Shown here: piece by piece, positions 1 through 9,647 of the stretch
Numbering within the stretch: the stretch's first letter is position 1
How the letters are laid out: every line of letters begins with the position of its first letter
DNA from: Rhizobium sp. G21
Lineage (GTDB): Bacteria > Pseudomonadota > Alphaproteobacteria > Rhizobiales > Rhizobiaceae
NCBI RefSeq assembly: GCF_014158035.1
Contig: NZ_JACFXW010000001.1
Coordinates: forward strand, 3,574,001 to 3,638,000
Reading direction: 5' to 3'
DNA: 64,000 nt
Position numbers and translations under genes: made by a program
Notes under the pieces: generated by a model
The model's input: the letters and a program-made list of their open reading frames with translations, nothing else
Databases searched by the model: none
What the model was told of the DNA's origin: nothing

Positions 1-2193
1 CGCTCGGCAACCAGCGCGACCTCGCGCTCGCTTATTCGCCGGGGTGGCCGCGCCCTGTCTCGCCATCAAGGACGATCCGGCGGCCGCAGCCGATTACACC
101 TCGCGCGCCAATCTGGTGGCGGTGGTTTCCAACGGCACGGCGGTTCTGGGGCTGGGCAATATCGGGCCGCTCGCCTCCAAACCGGTCATGGAAGGCAAGG
201 CCGTCCTGTTCAAGAAGTTCGCCGGCGTCGACGTTTTCGACATCGAGATCGACGCGCCCGAGATCGACGAGATGGTGCAGGTGATCTCTGCGCTCGAGCC
301 GACCTTCGGCGGCATCAATCTCGAGGATATCAAGGCGCCGGAATGTTTCGAAGTCGAACGCCAGCTGCGCGCCAAGATGAATATCCCGGTGTTCCATGAC
401 GACCAGCACGGCACCGCCATCATCGTCGCCGCCGCCATCCTCAACGGGCTGGAACTGGCCGGCAAGGACATCGCCAAGGTCAAGATCGTCGCGTCGGGCG
501 CGGGGGCGGCCGCGCTCGCCTGCCTCAATCTGCTGGTCGAACTCGGCGCGCAGCGCGAGAACATCTGGGTCCACGATATCGAGGGTCTCGTCTACAAGGG
601 CCGCGAAGTCCTGATGGACCCCTGGAAGTCCGTCTATGCGCAGGACAGCGACAAGCGCGTGCTGGCCGATTCCATCGGCGGCGCCGACGTGTTCCTCGGC
701 CTGTCCGCCGCCGGCGTGTTGAAGCCGGAGCTTCTCAGCCAGATGGCCGAAAAGCCGCTGATCATGGCGCTGGCCAATCCCAATCCGGAAATCATGCCGG
801 AAGAGGCCCGCGCCGTCAGGCCGGACGCGATGATCTGCACCGGGCGCTCGGATTTCCCCAACCAGGTCAACAACGTCCTCTGCTTCCCCTATATCTTCCG
901 CGGCGCGCTGGATTGCGGCGCGCGCACCATCAACGAAGCCATGAAGATGGCGGCGGTGAAGGCGATCGCCGGCCTTGCCCGCGAAGAGCCCTCGGATGTC
1001 GCCGCCCGCGCCTATTCGGGCGAAACGCCGATCTTCGGGCCCGACTATCTGATCCCGTCGCCCTTCGACCAGCGGCTCATCCTGCGCATCGCGCCGGCTG
1101 TGGCCAAGGCCGCCGAGGAAACCGGCGTCGCCGCCCGGCCGATCCAGGATTACGAAGCCTATCTCGATCAGCTGAACCGCTTCGTGTTCCGCTCCGGTTT
1201 CGTCATGAAGCCGGTCTTCGCCGCCGCCAAGGCCGCGCCGCAGACGCGGGTGATCTTCGCCGAAGGCGAAGACGAGCGCGTGCTGCGCGCCGCCCAGGTG
1301 ATGAAGGAAGAAAACATCGCCCGTTCGGTGCTGGTCGGCCGCCCGCAGGTCATCGAGACCCGCCTCAAGCGCTATGGCCTGCGCATCCAGCCGGGCGAAG
1401 ACTTCGACATCGTCAATCCTGAAAACGATCCGCGCTTTCGCGACTATGCGGATCTCTATTTTTCGCTGGTCGGCCGCCAGGGCGTCAATCCGGAAGCCGC
1501 GCGCACCACGGTGCGCACCAACAATACGGTCATCGGCGCGCTCGCCGTCAAGCGCGGCGACGCCGACGCCCTGATCTGCGGTCTCGAAGGCCAGTTCGAC
1601 CGGCATCTGCGCGATGTCGAGCAGATCATCGGCCGCAAGCAGGGCGCCTGCGCCTTTTCCGGCCTCAGCCTGCTGATCACCGCCCAGAGTGGCGCGCTGT
1701 TCTTCGCCGACACTTTCGTGACGCATAATCCGACGGCGGCGGAAGTCGCCGAGATGACGGTGCTGGCGGCCGAGGAGATGCGGCGCTTCAACATCGCGCC
1801 CAAGGCGGCGCTGCTCGCGCATTCCAATTTTGGCTCGCGCGATTCCGAAAGCGCCAGCAAGATGCGCGAGGCCCTGGCCCTTGTGCGCGAACGCGCCCCG
1901 ATCTCGAAGTCGATGGTGAAATGCAGGGCGGCTCGGCGCTGAACGAAGCGCTGCGCAAACGCGCCATGCCCAATTCGACCCTGACGGGCGAAGCCAATCT
2001 GCTGGTCTTCCCCAATCTCGACGCGGCCAATATCTCGCTCGGCATCGTCCGGACCATGATGGACGCGCTGCATGTCGGCCCGATCCTGCTGGGCGCGGCG
2101 CTGCCCGCCCATATTCTCTCGACCTCGGTGACCTCGCGCGGCGTGGTCAACATGGCCGCGCTCGCGGTGGTCGAGGCGACGAACAAGGCTTGA
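1..2193 (+). CDS. maeB: NADP/NAD malic enzyme-phosphotransacetylase fusion (5' partial, two frameshifts)
   Basis: Converts malate to pyruvate and CO2, linking the TCA cycle to acetyl-CoA supply. The visible protein begins at [14 protein letters not shown] near the N terminus of the malic domain, so about 35 codons lie upstream of the window. The NAD-binding half covers roughly 100-1150. The second half from about 1200 ([14 protein letters not shown]) is the phosphotransacetylase-like domain typical of MaeB/Dme/Tme, usually regulatory rather than catalytic. Two one-base losses break the frame, in the G run at 41-44 and the C run at 1896-1899. Restoring one base at each gives a continuous protein ending at [14 protein letters not shown]. 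Cofactor preference cannot be told from sequence alone. A hairpin follows the stop. Confidence 0.93.
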
Positions 2194-2196
2194 TCG

Positions 2197-2230
2197 ATGA
2201 GGGGACGCCGCGCGAGCGGCGTCCCCTCAT
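2197..2230 (+). terminator. Terminator-like hairpin after maeB
   Basis: A perfect 15-bp stem (arms 2197-2211 and 2216-2230) encloses the tetraloop GCGA, which fits the stable GNRA class. It starts three bases after the maeB stop. No T tract follows, so it may act as a 3' stabilising or Rho-assisted structure rather than a classical intrinsic terminator. Confidence 0.6.
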
Positions 2231-2339
2231 CTACAGATACTGATCACGTCAGCCGTCATCCCGTTATTCCACCAACTTCGCATTGACCCCCGCTCTCCCA
2301 GGCGCGACACTCTCCCGCAAAGCATGAGAGGAGGATGTC

Positions 2340-2645
2340 ATGGAGGCACTTGATCGCTGGCGGCATATGCGGAGCGCGCCGAGGGATGGCAGCCGCATTC
2401 TGGTGACCATTCGCGCCACCGAGCAGGGGCCGGGCGCGGTCGATCTCGCCTATTGGTCGAAGGGTGATCAGTATGGGGGCGAAGCCTGGCGGTCTTCGGA
2501 CTCCGCGCCTGGCCGGATCATCGAATATGCCGAACCGGAATTGAAATGCTGGATGCCGCTGCCATCGGCCGAACTCGGTAGCCTCGCTTTTCCCGCACCC
2601 TGGAAGGGCAAGGATGACGAGGAACTGGACGGGTCCGGCATCTGA
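2340..2645 (+). CDS. Small hypothetical protein, 101 aa
   Basis: A 101-residue soluble protein starting MEALDRWRHMRSAPRDGSRI, preceded by a strong GAGGAGG ribosome site about six bases upstream of the ATG. The opening W-x-x-M-x-x-A-P-x-D-G segment followed by ILV and a WSKGDQYGG/EAWR stretch resembles a widespread family of small tryptophan-rich proteobacterial proteins of unknown function; no catalytic motif, signal peptide or membrane segment is evident. It is alone between maeB and the convergent rhodanese gene. The function is unknown. Confidence 0.7.
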   Translation: MEALDRWRHMRSAPRDGSRILVTIRATEQGPGAVDLAYWSKGDQYGGEAWRSSDSAPGRIIEYAEPELKCWMPLPSAELGSLAFPAPWKGKDDEELDGSGI

Positions 2646-2699
2646 CCCGCGCGGCGTGACGATCGGAGCCGCAGTTGGCGGCTCCCGCGCAACCGAGGG

Positions 2700-3095
2700 T
2701 CACTCGCCCGTCTGCAGCTCGAACCCTTCGTCGATCCAGCCGGTTAGGCCGCCGGCCATGATCTTCACCGGCCTGCCCAGACGTGCGAGCCTGAGCGCGC
2801 CGCGAGCCGCGCCGTTGCAATGCGGGCCGGCGCAATAGGCGACGAAGATCGTTTCTTGCGGCCATTCCGCCATCCGGTTTTGCGTGATCTTGCCATGCGG
2901 CAGATTGATCGCGCCGGGCAAATGACTCCTGGCGAACAGCGCGGGAGAGCGGACATCGAGCAGCACGAAATCGGCTCCCCGCGCCAGCGAGTCATGCACG
3001 TCCCAGCAATCGGTCTCGAAGGTGAATTCTTCAGAAAAATGGGCGATCGCGGCTTCAGGCGAGGCGGGCGGGATCTCGGTCACGGCGGTGGTCAT
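2700..3095 (-). CDS. Rhodanese-like domain protein
   Basis: A single-domain rhodanese fold of 131 aa. It has LLDVRSPALFARSHLPGAIN in the middle and the active-site loop YCAGPHCNGA, with Cys88 as the probable persulfide-forming residue and a second Cys93. Rhodanese proteins move sulfane sulfur to acceptors such as cyanide or thiols; the exact acceptor is unknown here. The start is supported by AAGGAG upstream. It is divergent from an FtrA-like AraC regulator with 83 bases between them, an arrangement that suggests the regulator controls it. Confidence 0.88.
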   Translation of the reverse strand: MTTAVTEIPPASPEAAIAHFSEEFTFETDCWDVHDSLARGADFVLLDVRSPALFARSHLPGAINLPHGKITQNRMAEWPQETIFVAYCAGPHCNGAARGALRLARLGRPVKIMAGGLTGWIDEGFELQTGE

Positions 3096-3178
3096 GGGCG
3101 GCTCCTTTGGTTGACCGGATCATGCCCGTTTCGCCGTCTCGCTTGCAATTGGCGTGATAGACAATATACGTAAAGATC

Positions 3179-4143
3179 ATGCCAAACACCTCAGGTCCTC
3201 TCGTCGTCGCCCTCGTCTATGATGGGCTCTGCACCTTCGAATTCGGCATCGTCGCCGAGATTTTCGGACTGTCGCGGCCGGAGATGGGGAGGGCTGGTAT
3301 CGCTACGCCAGTTGCGCCATCGAGCCGGGGCCGCTCCGCGCCCATGGCGGCTTTCTCATCCAGACTGAGGACAACAGCCATCTGATCGACGAGGCCGATC
3401 TCATCATCGCGCCCGGCTGGAAAGGGGCGGGGGTCCCGGTGCCGGATGATCTGATCGCGCGGTTGAGGGCGGCGCATGCGCGCGGCGCGCTACTCGCCTC
3501 GATCTGCTCGGGCGCCTTCGTGCTCGCCGCCACCGGGCTTCTCGACGGCGGCGTTGCGGCGACGCATTGGCGCTATGCCGAGGCGCTGGGCAAGGCCTAT
3601 CCAGAGATCGAGGTCGACGCCGCCTCGCTCTATCGCGAACATGGCCGCCTGTTCACCTCGGCCGGCAGCGCCGCGGGCATCGATCTGATGATCGAGATCG
3701 TCCGGCGGGATTTCGGCCCGGATGCGGCTAATTCCGTGGCGCGGCGGCTTGTGATGCCGGCGCATCGCAGCGGCGGGCAGGCGCAGTTTCTCGAACGCCC
3801 GGTTCCGCGCCGCGAGGGCGTCGAGATCGCGCCGCTGCTCGACGCCATCCGAGCAGAACCGGCCTCCGCTTGGACGATTTCCCGCATGGCCGAATATTGC
3901 CGGATGAGCGAGCGGACCTTCGTCCGCCGGTTCCGCGACGCGACGGGCGTCTCTCCGGGCGACTGGATCGTCGCGGAGCGGGTGGAGCAGGCCAAGGAAC
4001 GGTTGATCCGCGGTCGCGAAAGCGTCGACGAGATCGCCGTCCTGCTGGGCTTCGGCGGCGGACATGCGCTGCGCCATCATTTCCGTCGTCGGCTCGGCGT
4101 CAGTCCGGCGGACTATCGGGCGCGCTTTTCGGTCTCCGCATGA
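3179..4143 (+). CDS. FtrA-like transcriptional regulator, DJ-1/PfpI-AraC (frameshifted)
   Basis: An N-terminal glutamine amidotransferase-like (DJ-1/PfpI) domain starts at VVALVYDGLCTFEFGIVAEI and carries the SICSGAF nucleophile-elbow motif. A C-terminal AraC helix-turn-helix pair follows (about 3850-4130; MAEYCRMSERTFVRRF, then DEIAVLLGFGGGHALRHHF). The frame breaks at the G run 3286-3289. Adding one G gives RPEMGEGWYRYASCAIEPG and a continuous 321-aa protein, the normal length for the family. The ligand sensed by the amidotransferase-like domain is unknown. It is divergent from the rhodanese gene. Confidence 0.88.
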
Positions 4144-4289
4144 TCGGGCGCGAAAAACACTTACCACCACCGGAATTGCCGAACCAAGCATCGTCGTGGC
4201 GCGTTATGAGGCGTCTCGCTGCGCATGCTTGATGCTGCGAGACGGCAATCCTATGTTCCTCCGGGACTTCCTCTCGCCCATGGGCCTGA

Positions 4290-5734
4290 ATGTTAGACAT
4301 CTTCAGAGATTACTGGCCGCATCTCCTGTTCGTCATCTCCATCGCCGCCGGCGCCGTTGCGGCGGCGCATGCGGCCATGACCAAGGAAGACGCCCGCGCC
4401 GCGATCGGCTGGGTCGGCGTCATCCTGCTGTCGCCGCTTCTCGGCGCCGGCCTCTATCTGGTGGCGGGGGTCAACCGCATTCGCCACAAGGCGCTGGCCA
4501 ATCGCAAATCCGGCCATCGTCGCTTCGACAAGCAGATCCATGAACATGCGCTGTCGCCCAACCGCATCGTCGCCGAATTCGGGCAGCCCTATGGCGCGCT
4601 CAACCGGTTGGGCGACGCCATCACTCGCTTCTATATGACCTCGGGCAACACCATCGCCATGCTGGAAAACGGCGACCGCGCCTATCGCGAGATCATTGAG
4701 GCCATCGACGCCGCCCAGCATTCGGTTCTGCTCGAAAGCTATATTTTCGACAATGACGAGATCGGCCGTCGCGTCGCCGACAGACTTCTCGCCGCCAAGG
4801 CGCGCGGCGTGGAGGTGCGGGTGCTGATCGACGCGGTCGGCGCGCGTTATTCCTTCCCGAGCATCGTCAACTATCTCCGCCAGCGCGGCCTGTATGCGCG
4901 GAGCTTCAACGGCAATGTCATCATGGGGTTGAGAATGCCCTATGCCAATCTCCGCACCCACCGGAAGATCGTCGTCATCGACGACGACCTTGCTTTCACC
5001 GGCGGCATGAACATCCGCGAAGCGTTCACCACCGAGTTTGCCGGCGACGAGAGCGCGCATGACACGCATTTCCGGGTGACCGGACCGGTGGTGCGCGACC
5101 TCTTCGCGGTAGCGTCGGAAGATTGGCATTTCGCCACCGGCGAACGCCTGGCGCCGATCGCCCGCAACGGTCTGAAAGAGATCGAGCCGACCTATATGCG
5201 CGTCGTTTCATCCGGGCCGGATGGCTCGATCGAGACCAATCGCAACGTCATCATCGGCGCGCTGTCGGTGGCGCAAAAGCATGTGCGCGTCATGTCGCCC
5301 TATTTCCTTCCCGACCGGGAAATGGTCAGCGCTTTCGCCACCGCCGCCAGGCGGGGGTGCGCATCGACATTCTCGTGCCGCAGGAAAACAATCTCCGGCT
5401 CGTCGATCTCGCCATGATGGCGCAGTTCGATCAGGTGGTGAAACACGGCTGCCACGTCTGGCGCGTCGGCGGCATGTTCAATCATTCCAAGCTGATGACC
5501 ATCGACGGCGTTTGGTCCTATGTCGGCACGTCCAATATGGACCCGCGCTCGATGCGGCTGAATTTCGAGGTCGATCTCGAAGTTCTCGACAGCCGGTTCG
5601 CCGCCGAGATCGAGAGCCGTGTCGACGCAGCCTTGGGGCAGGCGCACGAACTCAGGCTGACCGACATCCGCGATCGCCCGCTGGCCTATCGTCTGGCGGA
5701 AAAGGTGGTTTGGCTCGCGTCACCCTATCTTTAG
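4290..5734 (+). CDS. cls: Cardiolipin synthase, phospholipase D family (frameshifted)
   Basis: Condenses phosphatidylglycerol molecules to cardiolipin at the inner membrane. Two N-terminal membrane segments (about residues 8-30 and 38-60) precede two PLD domains. The first HKD motif is THRKIVVIDD (His224) with FTGGMN, and the second is FNHSKLMTID with VGTSNMDPRS. The frame is lost at the G run 5353-5357; adding one G (ARRGVRIDILVPQ) gives 481 aa, the normal length. The next gene is an EEP-family nuclease, the same pairing as clsB-ybhP in E. coli, although the membrane-anchored N terminus is more ClsA-like. Confidence 0.92.
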
Positions 5735-5791
5735 AGAGGTCTGCGACACTGCAGCCGGAAACCGCAACGTCCCGGGCTGCGTTCTCTGATA

Positions 5792-6603
5792 ATGACCATT
5801 TGGAATGACGACGCCATGATCCTCACCGCCTGGAAAAATCGCAAGAGCCGCCCCGTCATTGCGCCGGCGCTGCCGCGCGTCGGCGAGGAGCAGTTGATCG
5901 TAGCTTCCTACAACACCCATAAAGGGGTCGGGGAGACCGCAAGCGCGACCCCAACCGCATCGTCGACGTCATCGCCGAGATCGCGCCCGACATCATCGCG
6001 CTCCAGGAGGTCGACACCCGCTTCGGCGAGCGCAAGGGGCTTCTCAATCTCTCGCGGCTGGAGCAGGATTGCGGCCTGACCCCGGTGCCGCTCAGCCGCG
6101 CCACGGCGGCGCATGGCTGGCACGGCAATATCGTGCTGGTGAAGAAGAGAATGGTCAGCGCGGTGCATGAACTGCATCTGCCGGGGCTCGAACCGCGCGG
6201 CGCGCTGCTAGCCGACATCGATCTCGAAGGCGGGCGCAGCCTTCGCATCATCGCCGCCCATCTGGGGCTGTTGGGCCGCTCCCGGCTGATACAGGCGCGG
6301 CGGCTGATCGCCATCATGGCCGAACATGCGTCGAGGCCGACCGTGCTGATGGGCGACTTCAACGAATGGCGGCTGGGGTCGAAATCGGCGCTGAACGCCT
6401 TCCGCGACGCTTTCGGCCATCTGCCGCAGCCCGCGCCCAGTTTTCCGGCGCGGCTGCCATTCCTGGCGCTCGACCGGATCATCGCCGACCGTCCCGGGCT
6501 GGTGAGCGATGTGGTCGTGCATGACAGTCCGTTGGCGCGGGTTGCGTCGGATCATCTGCCGATCAAGGCGGCGCTGACGCTGCCGTCGCCAGTTTCTGTG
6601 TAG
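5792..6603 (+). CDS. Endonuclease/exonuclease/phosphatase (EEP) family protein (frameshifted)
   Basis: A metal-dependent phosphoesterase of the EEP superfamily, related to YbhP. After repair it shows VASYNTHKGVG, then DIIALQEVD with the metal-binding Glu, IIAAHLGL, the catalytic GDFNEW (Asp/Asn), and a C-terminal SDHLPI (Asp-His). The frame breaks at the G run 5930-5933, where one base is missing. The start is uncertain: ATG 5792 or 5816, with only weak ribosome sites. It lies 57 bases after cls and is probably co-transcribed. The substrate is unknown; a phospholipid or nucleic acid phosphoester is possible. Confidence 0.85.
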
Positions 6604-6609
6604 TCAACC

Positions 6610-7494
6610 TCAGGTTGCGGCGGGTTTGCGTCCCGCCAGCCAGACGCCGAACACCACGACCACGGTCCCGATGATCATGTAGGGACCGAGCGGTTCGCCG
6701 AGAAAGATGAAGCTCTCGACCGCCACCGCCGGCGGCATCAGATAGATCAGCGAGGCGGCGCGCGACACCTGGCCGCGCCGGATCATATAGAGCAGCAGGC
6801 CGACGCCGCCCATCGACAGCACGATCACCGACCAGGCGATGACCAGCCAGAGTTCCAGGCTGCCGTCGAAACGGGTTTCCTCGCCGAACAGCGCCAGGGG
6901 TCCGACGATCATCACGGCGCCGAGATATTGCCAGACCGCGGTGGTGCGCATGTCGCCGCCGGTCACGAAGCGTTTCTGATAGAGCGTGCCGAAGACGACG
7001 CCCAGCATCGCAGTGACGTTGATGGCGATCGGGACGATCCGCGCCGCGAGCATACCGGGCTCGACGTTTTCGAAACTCGGCACGAGCGCAATCAGGATGC
7101 CGGCGAAGCCGAGAACCAGGCCGGCAAGCTGAATGGGGCTCAGCCGCTCCTTGACCAGCCAGGGCCCCAGCGCCGCCGTCATCAGCGGCTGCAGCGCGGC
7201 GATGACGCCGGACACCGAAGCCGGCACGCCATGAAAAATCGCCCACCACACGCCGCCGAGATAGCAGCCATGCATCAGCGCGCCGGAAACGAGCCCGTGC
7301 AGGATGGCGCGGGGGCTTTTCGGCCAGGCGGCGCCCATGGCGATGCTGAGTATGGCAAAGGCCAGCGCGGCCAGGCCGAAGCGCACGGTCAGAAACAGCT
7401 CCGCCGTCGAATGCCAACTGCCGTAGACCGGGGCGATCCAGCCCGAGGACCAGAGCAGGACAAACAATGCGGGCGCGATGCGCTCGAGGGGCAC
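6610..7494 (-). CDS. DMT superfamily (EamA) transporter
   Basis: An inner-membrane protein of about 294 aa with ten hydrophobic segments arranged as two EamA repeats (IAPALFVLLWSSGWIAPVYG at the start; a second repeat from about residue 155). This is typical of drug/metabolite exporters. The GTG at 7494 is preferred over a TTG at 7500 because GGAG then lies seven bases upstream. It converges on the EEP nuclease gene with six bases between the stops. The substrate cannot be predicted from the sequence. Confidence 0.88.
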   Translation of the reverse strand: MPLERIAPALFVLLWSSGWIAPVYGSWHSTAELFLTVRFGLAALAFAILSIAMGAAWPKSPRAILHGLVSGALMHGCYLGGVWWAIFHGVPASVSGVIAALQPLMTAALGPWLVKERLSPIQLAGLVLGFAGILIALVPSFENVEPGMLAARIVPIAINVTAMLGVVFGTLYQKRFVTGGDMRTTAVWQYLGAVMIVGPLALFGEETRFDGSLELWLVIAWSVIVLSMGGVGLLLYMIRRGQVSRAASLIYLMPPAVAVESFIFLGEPLGPYMIIGTVVVVFGVWLAGRKPAAT

Positions 7495-7564
7495 GGGCAA
7501 ACTCCGGCGATGGGAACTCGCGGGTTCGGTTAAAGGAAGCCCTCAGGCGGCGCAAGCCGCGATG

Positions 7565-8206
7565 TCAGAATTTCGGGGTCAACATGTCGAAGCGGTCCCG
7601 GATCGTGGCGCAAGTGTCGCCGCCCAGCCGGGCGATCGCATCGACGCCCGCGGGATCGACATGGAGTTTGTCGTCGACCAGGCCATCCCGAAAATGCGCG
7701 TAGAGAATTTCTCCCAGAATGATCTGGCGGGATTTGCCGAGCTCCAGCGTCACATGCCGGCGACATTCGAAGGCGGCCGGCGCTTGCCTGATCCAGGGCG
7801 AGGCGACCTTGACGCCGGGCGCGGCGGTCAGGCCGGCAGCCTTCAGTTCATCCTCGCCGCGCGGATATTTAGCGCCGCAGACATGCATCGCCTCCGCCAT
7901 CGCGAAGGACACGATGTTGACGGTGAAGACTTCCGTCATGCGAATATTCTGCGCGGTGTCCTTGAAGGACATATCGGGATTGTTCTCCACGCCGATCGCG
8001 AGAATCGGCGGATCTGCGGACAGGCAGTTGAAGAAGCTGAAGGGAGCCGCATTGTGTCGCCCCGTTTCATCGATCGTCGTCACCAGCGCGATCGGCCGCG
8101 GGATAATGGCGCCGATCATCAGCTTATAGCGCTCGCGCGCGGAAATCGTCGTAAAGTCGAATTGGGTGCGCGGCGCGTCATCCCCGATCGGATCGCGTGG
8201 CGACAT
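7565..8206 (-). CDS. Flavin reductase family protein (FMN-binding split barrel)
   Basis: A 213-aa protein of the flavin reductase-like FMN-binding family. The core is RYKLMIGAIIPRPIALVTT, then NAAPFSFFNCLSADPPILAI and FTVNIVS, which together form the flavin-binding split barrel. Members reduce FMN/FAD with NAD(P)H or bind FMN with unknown roles; this longer IIPRPIAL subgroup is poorly characterised. The start has GGAGGG six bases upstream. It is in the same orientation as the DMT transporter, 70 bases before it, so co-transcription is possible. Confidence 0.85.
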   Translation of the reverse strand: MSPRDPIGDDAPRTQFDFTTISARERYKLMIGAIIPRPIALVTTIDETGRHNAAPFSFFNCLSADPPILAIGVENNPDMSFKDTAQNIRMTEVFTVNIVSFAMAEAMHVCGAKYPRGEDELKAAGLTAAPGVKVASPWIRQAPAAFECRRHVTLELGKSRQIILGEILYAHFRDGLVDDKLHVDPAGVDAIARLGGDTCATIRDRFDMLTPKF

Positions 8207-8294
8207 GTGGCGTCCCTCCAGTCTCGAGCGTCAGGCGGCGCCATCCCGCCTTCGGATGCGTCGACGCCACATGTCTGCAAGCAAGAGACGGGCC

Positions 8295-8322
8295 AAAAAA
8301 AATCGGCCGCACGAGGCGGCCG
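8295..8322 (-). terminator. Intrinsic terminator of the rpoE-chrR operon
   Basis: Read on the minus strand, a 7-bp GC stem (CGGCCGC with GCGGCCG, loop CTCGT) at 8304-8322 is followed by GA and eight T residues (8295-8302). This is a classical Rho-independent terminator 28 bases after the chrR stop. Confidence 0.8.
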
Positions 8323-8349
8323 GGGAGGAAGCGTGGTGGGAGAACAGGC

Positions 8350-9003
8350 TCAGATGCCGACGAAAGGTTGCATCACGCGGGCGATCCAGCCATGCGGGAT
8401 CATCTGTCCCTCGATGGCGGCGAGACAGATGCATTCGCCATCCATCTCGACTCGCGGCTGGTGATCGCCGTCATCATCCTCTTCTTCCAGATCGCCGCGG
8501 CCGTAACGGCCGTTTTCATCGCTGAAGGCGCCTTTCAGGACAAGCGTCAGTTCAGTGCCGGTATGTCCATGCTTGGGCAACGCCTTGCCGGCGCCGATGC
8601 GCAGAAGAACGACGTTGTAGGTAGGATCCTCCGGAACCTCGACTTTCGCGAAGCGCATCCCGGGCGCGACCCATTTCCACTTGCCGATCTTTCGCTCGCT
8701 CAAGGGAGCCGGAATGTCGACGCCCATGTCGAGGCCGCGGTGATCGTAGCCAAGGGAAATCGGCTCGGCGGAGGAGGGGGCCGCGAGCTTGCCCAACATG
8801 CGCTCGAAGAGATCGGGCGACACATCCGTCATCGGTTGTTCGTCGAGAAGCGCGCCGCCGAGCCTTTCGAACTCGGCGAGCCGCTTGTTGCTGTCTCGCG
8901 ACATCGCCAGGTGGCTCTGGAGCACCAGCGCAGGCGCAGGGCTGAGTTTGCCCGCGGCGAAGCTCAGCAGCAGATCATCACTGGCGTGATGCGTAATCGT
9001 CAT
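8350..9003 (-). CDS. chrR: ChrR-family cupin anti-sigma factor with altered zinc site
   Basis: The anti-sigma partner of the adjacent ECF factor, 217 aa. Residues 1-85 resemble the ChrR anti-sigma domain (HASDDLLLSFAAG) and residues 95-215 are a cupin lobe. The zinc ligands of the N-terminal domain are normally His-x3-Cys-x2-Cys. Here His31 is kept but the Cys positions are Ser35 and Ser38 (HLAMSRDS). The cupin metal ligands are intact: HGHTGTE, then DHQP. The ATG at 9001-9003 overlaps the sigma factor stop as ATGA, giving translational coupling. In Rhodobacter, ChrR releases RpoE on singlet oxygen; the altered site may change folding or release here. Confidence 0.92.
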   Translation of the reverse strand: MTITHHASDDLLLSFAAGKLSPAPALVLQSHLAMSRDSNKRLAEFERLGGALLDEQPMTDVSPDLFERMLGKLAAPSSAEPISLGYDHRGLDMGVDIPAPLSERKIGKWKWVAPGMRFAKVEVPEDPTYNVVLLRIGAGKALPKHGHTGTELTLVLKGAFSDENGRYGRGDLEEEDDDGDHQPRVEMDGECICLAAIEGQMIPHGWIARVMQPFVGI

Positions 9004-9647
9004 TTTGCGTCTTCCATCATCATTTGGCGCAGGCGCTGCAAGGCAAGCCTCACCCGAGATTTCACCGTGCCCAGGGGAATGCCGAGGATCTGCGCGATTT
9101 CGGCCTGGGGATTCTCCGAATAAAACGACATGCGGATCACCGTCGCCTGCTCTTCCGGCAGTCGGGCGATCGCCGCGCGCACCGCCGTCTCGTCCTGCCA
9201 GCCGATCAGCCGCTCTTCGGCGGACGGGTCGGTGTCGGGCTCGTTGACATCGGGCTCTACAGGCGTCGAAACGAGCCGCGACGTGCGCCGCCGCCGGTCG
9301 ATGCCGCAATTGCGGGCGATGGTGAAGATCCAGGTCGATACCCCCGCTTTGGACGGATCGAAACTTTCGGCTCGCCTCCAAAGGTTCAGCATGCTCTCCT
9401 GGATCAGGTCTTCGCTCTCCACATCCGTAAAGCCCTGCCGCATGAGAAAGGACTTCAGTCGCGGCGCGTAGAAGCGAAACAGCGCGGCAAAAGCCTGCAT
9501 GTCCCTGTTCTCCGCAACCCGCCGCATCAACGCCGCGAGTTCCTCGGGCGGCGACATGGCGTCTCGATCCCCGGCCGCTACCATATAAGAGGCCTTGGAT
9601 GCGCGTTGGTCGGGCCGCGTGGCCGGGATGGTTCTGATCTCATTCAT
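9000..9647 (-). CDS. rpoE: ECF sigma factor RpoE, ECF11-type
   Basis: Alternative sigma factor with region 2 (AFAALFRFYAPRLKSFLMRQ, then DLIQESMLNLWRRAESFDP and STWIFTIARN) and region 4 (LPEEQATVIRMSFY, then AEIAQILGIPLGTVKSRVRL). The ATGA overlap with the ChrR-type anti-sigma gene identifies the RpoE/ChrR group that answers singlet oxygen and organic peroxides in alphaproteobacteria. The most upstream ATG (9647) coincides with the expected transcription start of the predicted autoregulatory promoter. The real start may be Met31 (9557), which has GGGGA ten bases upstream. Confidence 0.92.
   Translation of the reverse strand: MNEIRTIPATRPDQRASKASYMVAAGDRDAMSPPEELAALMRRVAENRDMQAFAALFRFYAPRLKSFLMRQGFTDVESEDLIQESMLNLWRRAESFDPSKAGVSTWIFTIARNCGIDRRRRTSRLVSTPVEPDVNEPDTDPSAEERLIGWQDETAVRAAIARLPEEQATVIRMSFYSENPQAEIAQILGIPLGTVKSRVRLALQRLRQMMMEDAK

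Noticed and set aside
32..1822. A 596-codon open frame on the minus strand opposite maeB
   Set aside because: It is antisense to an unmistakable malic enzyme, and its product is a low-complexity Asp/Arg/His-rich chain without domains, as expected from GC-rich codon use.
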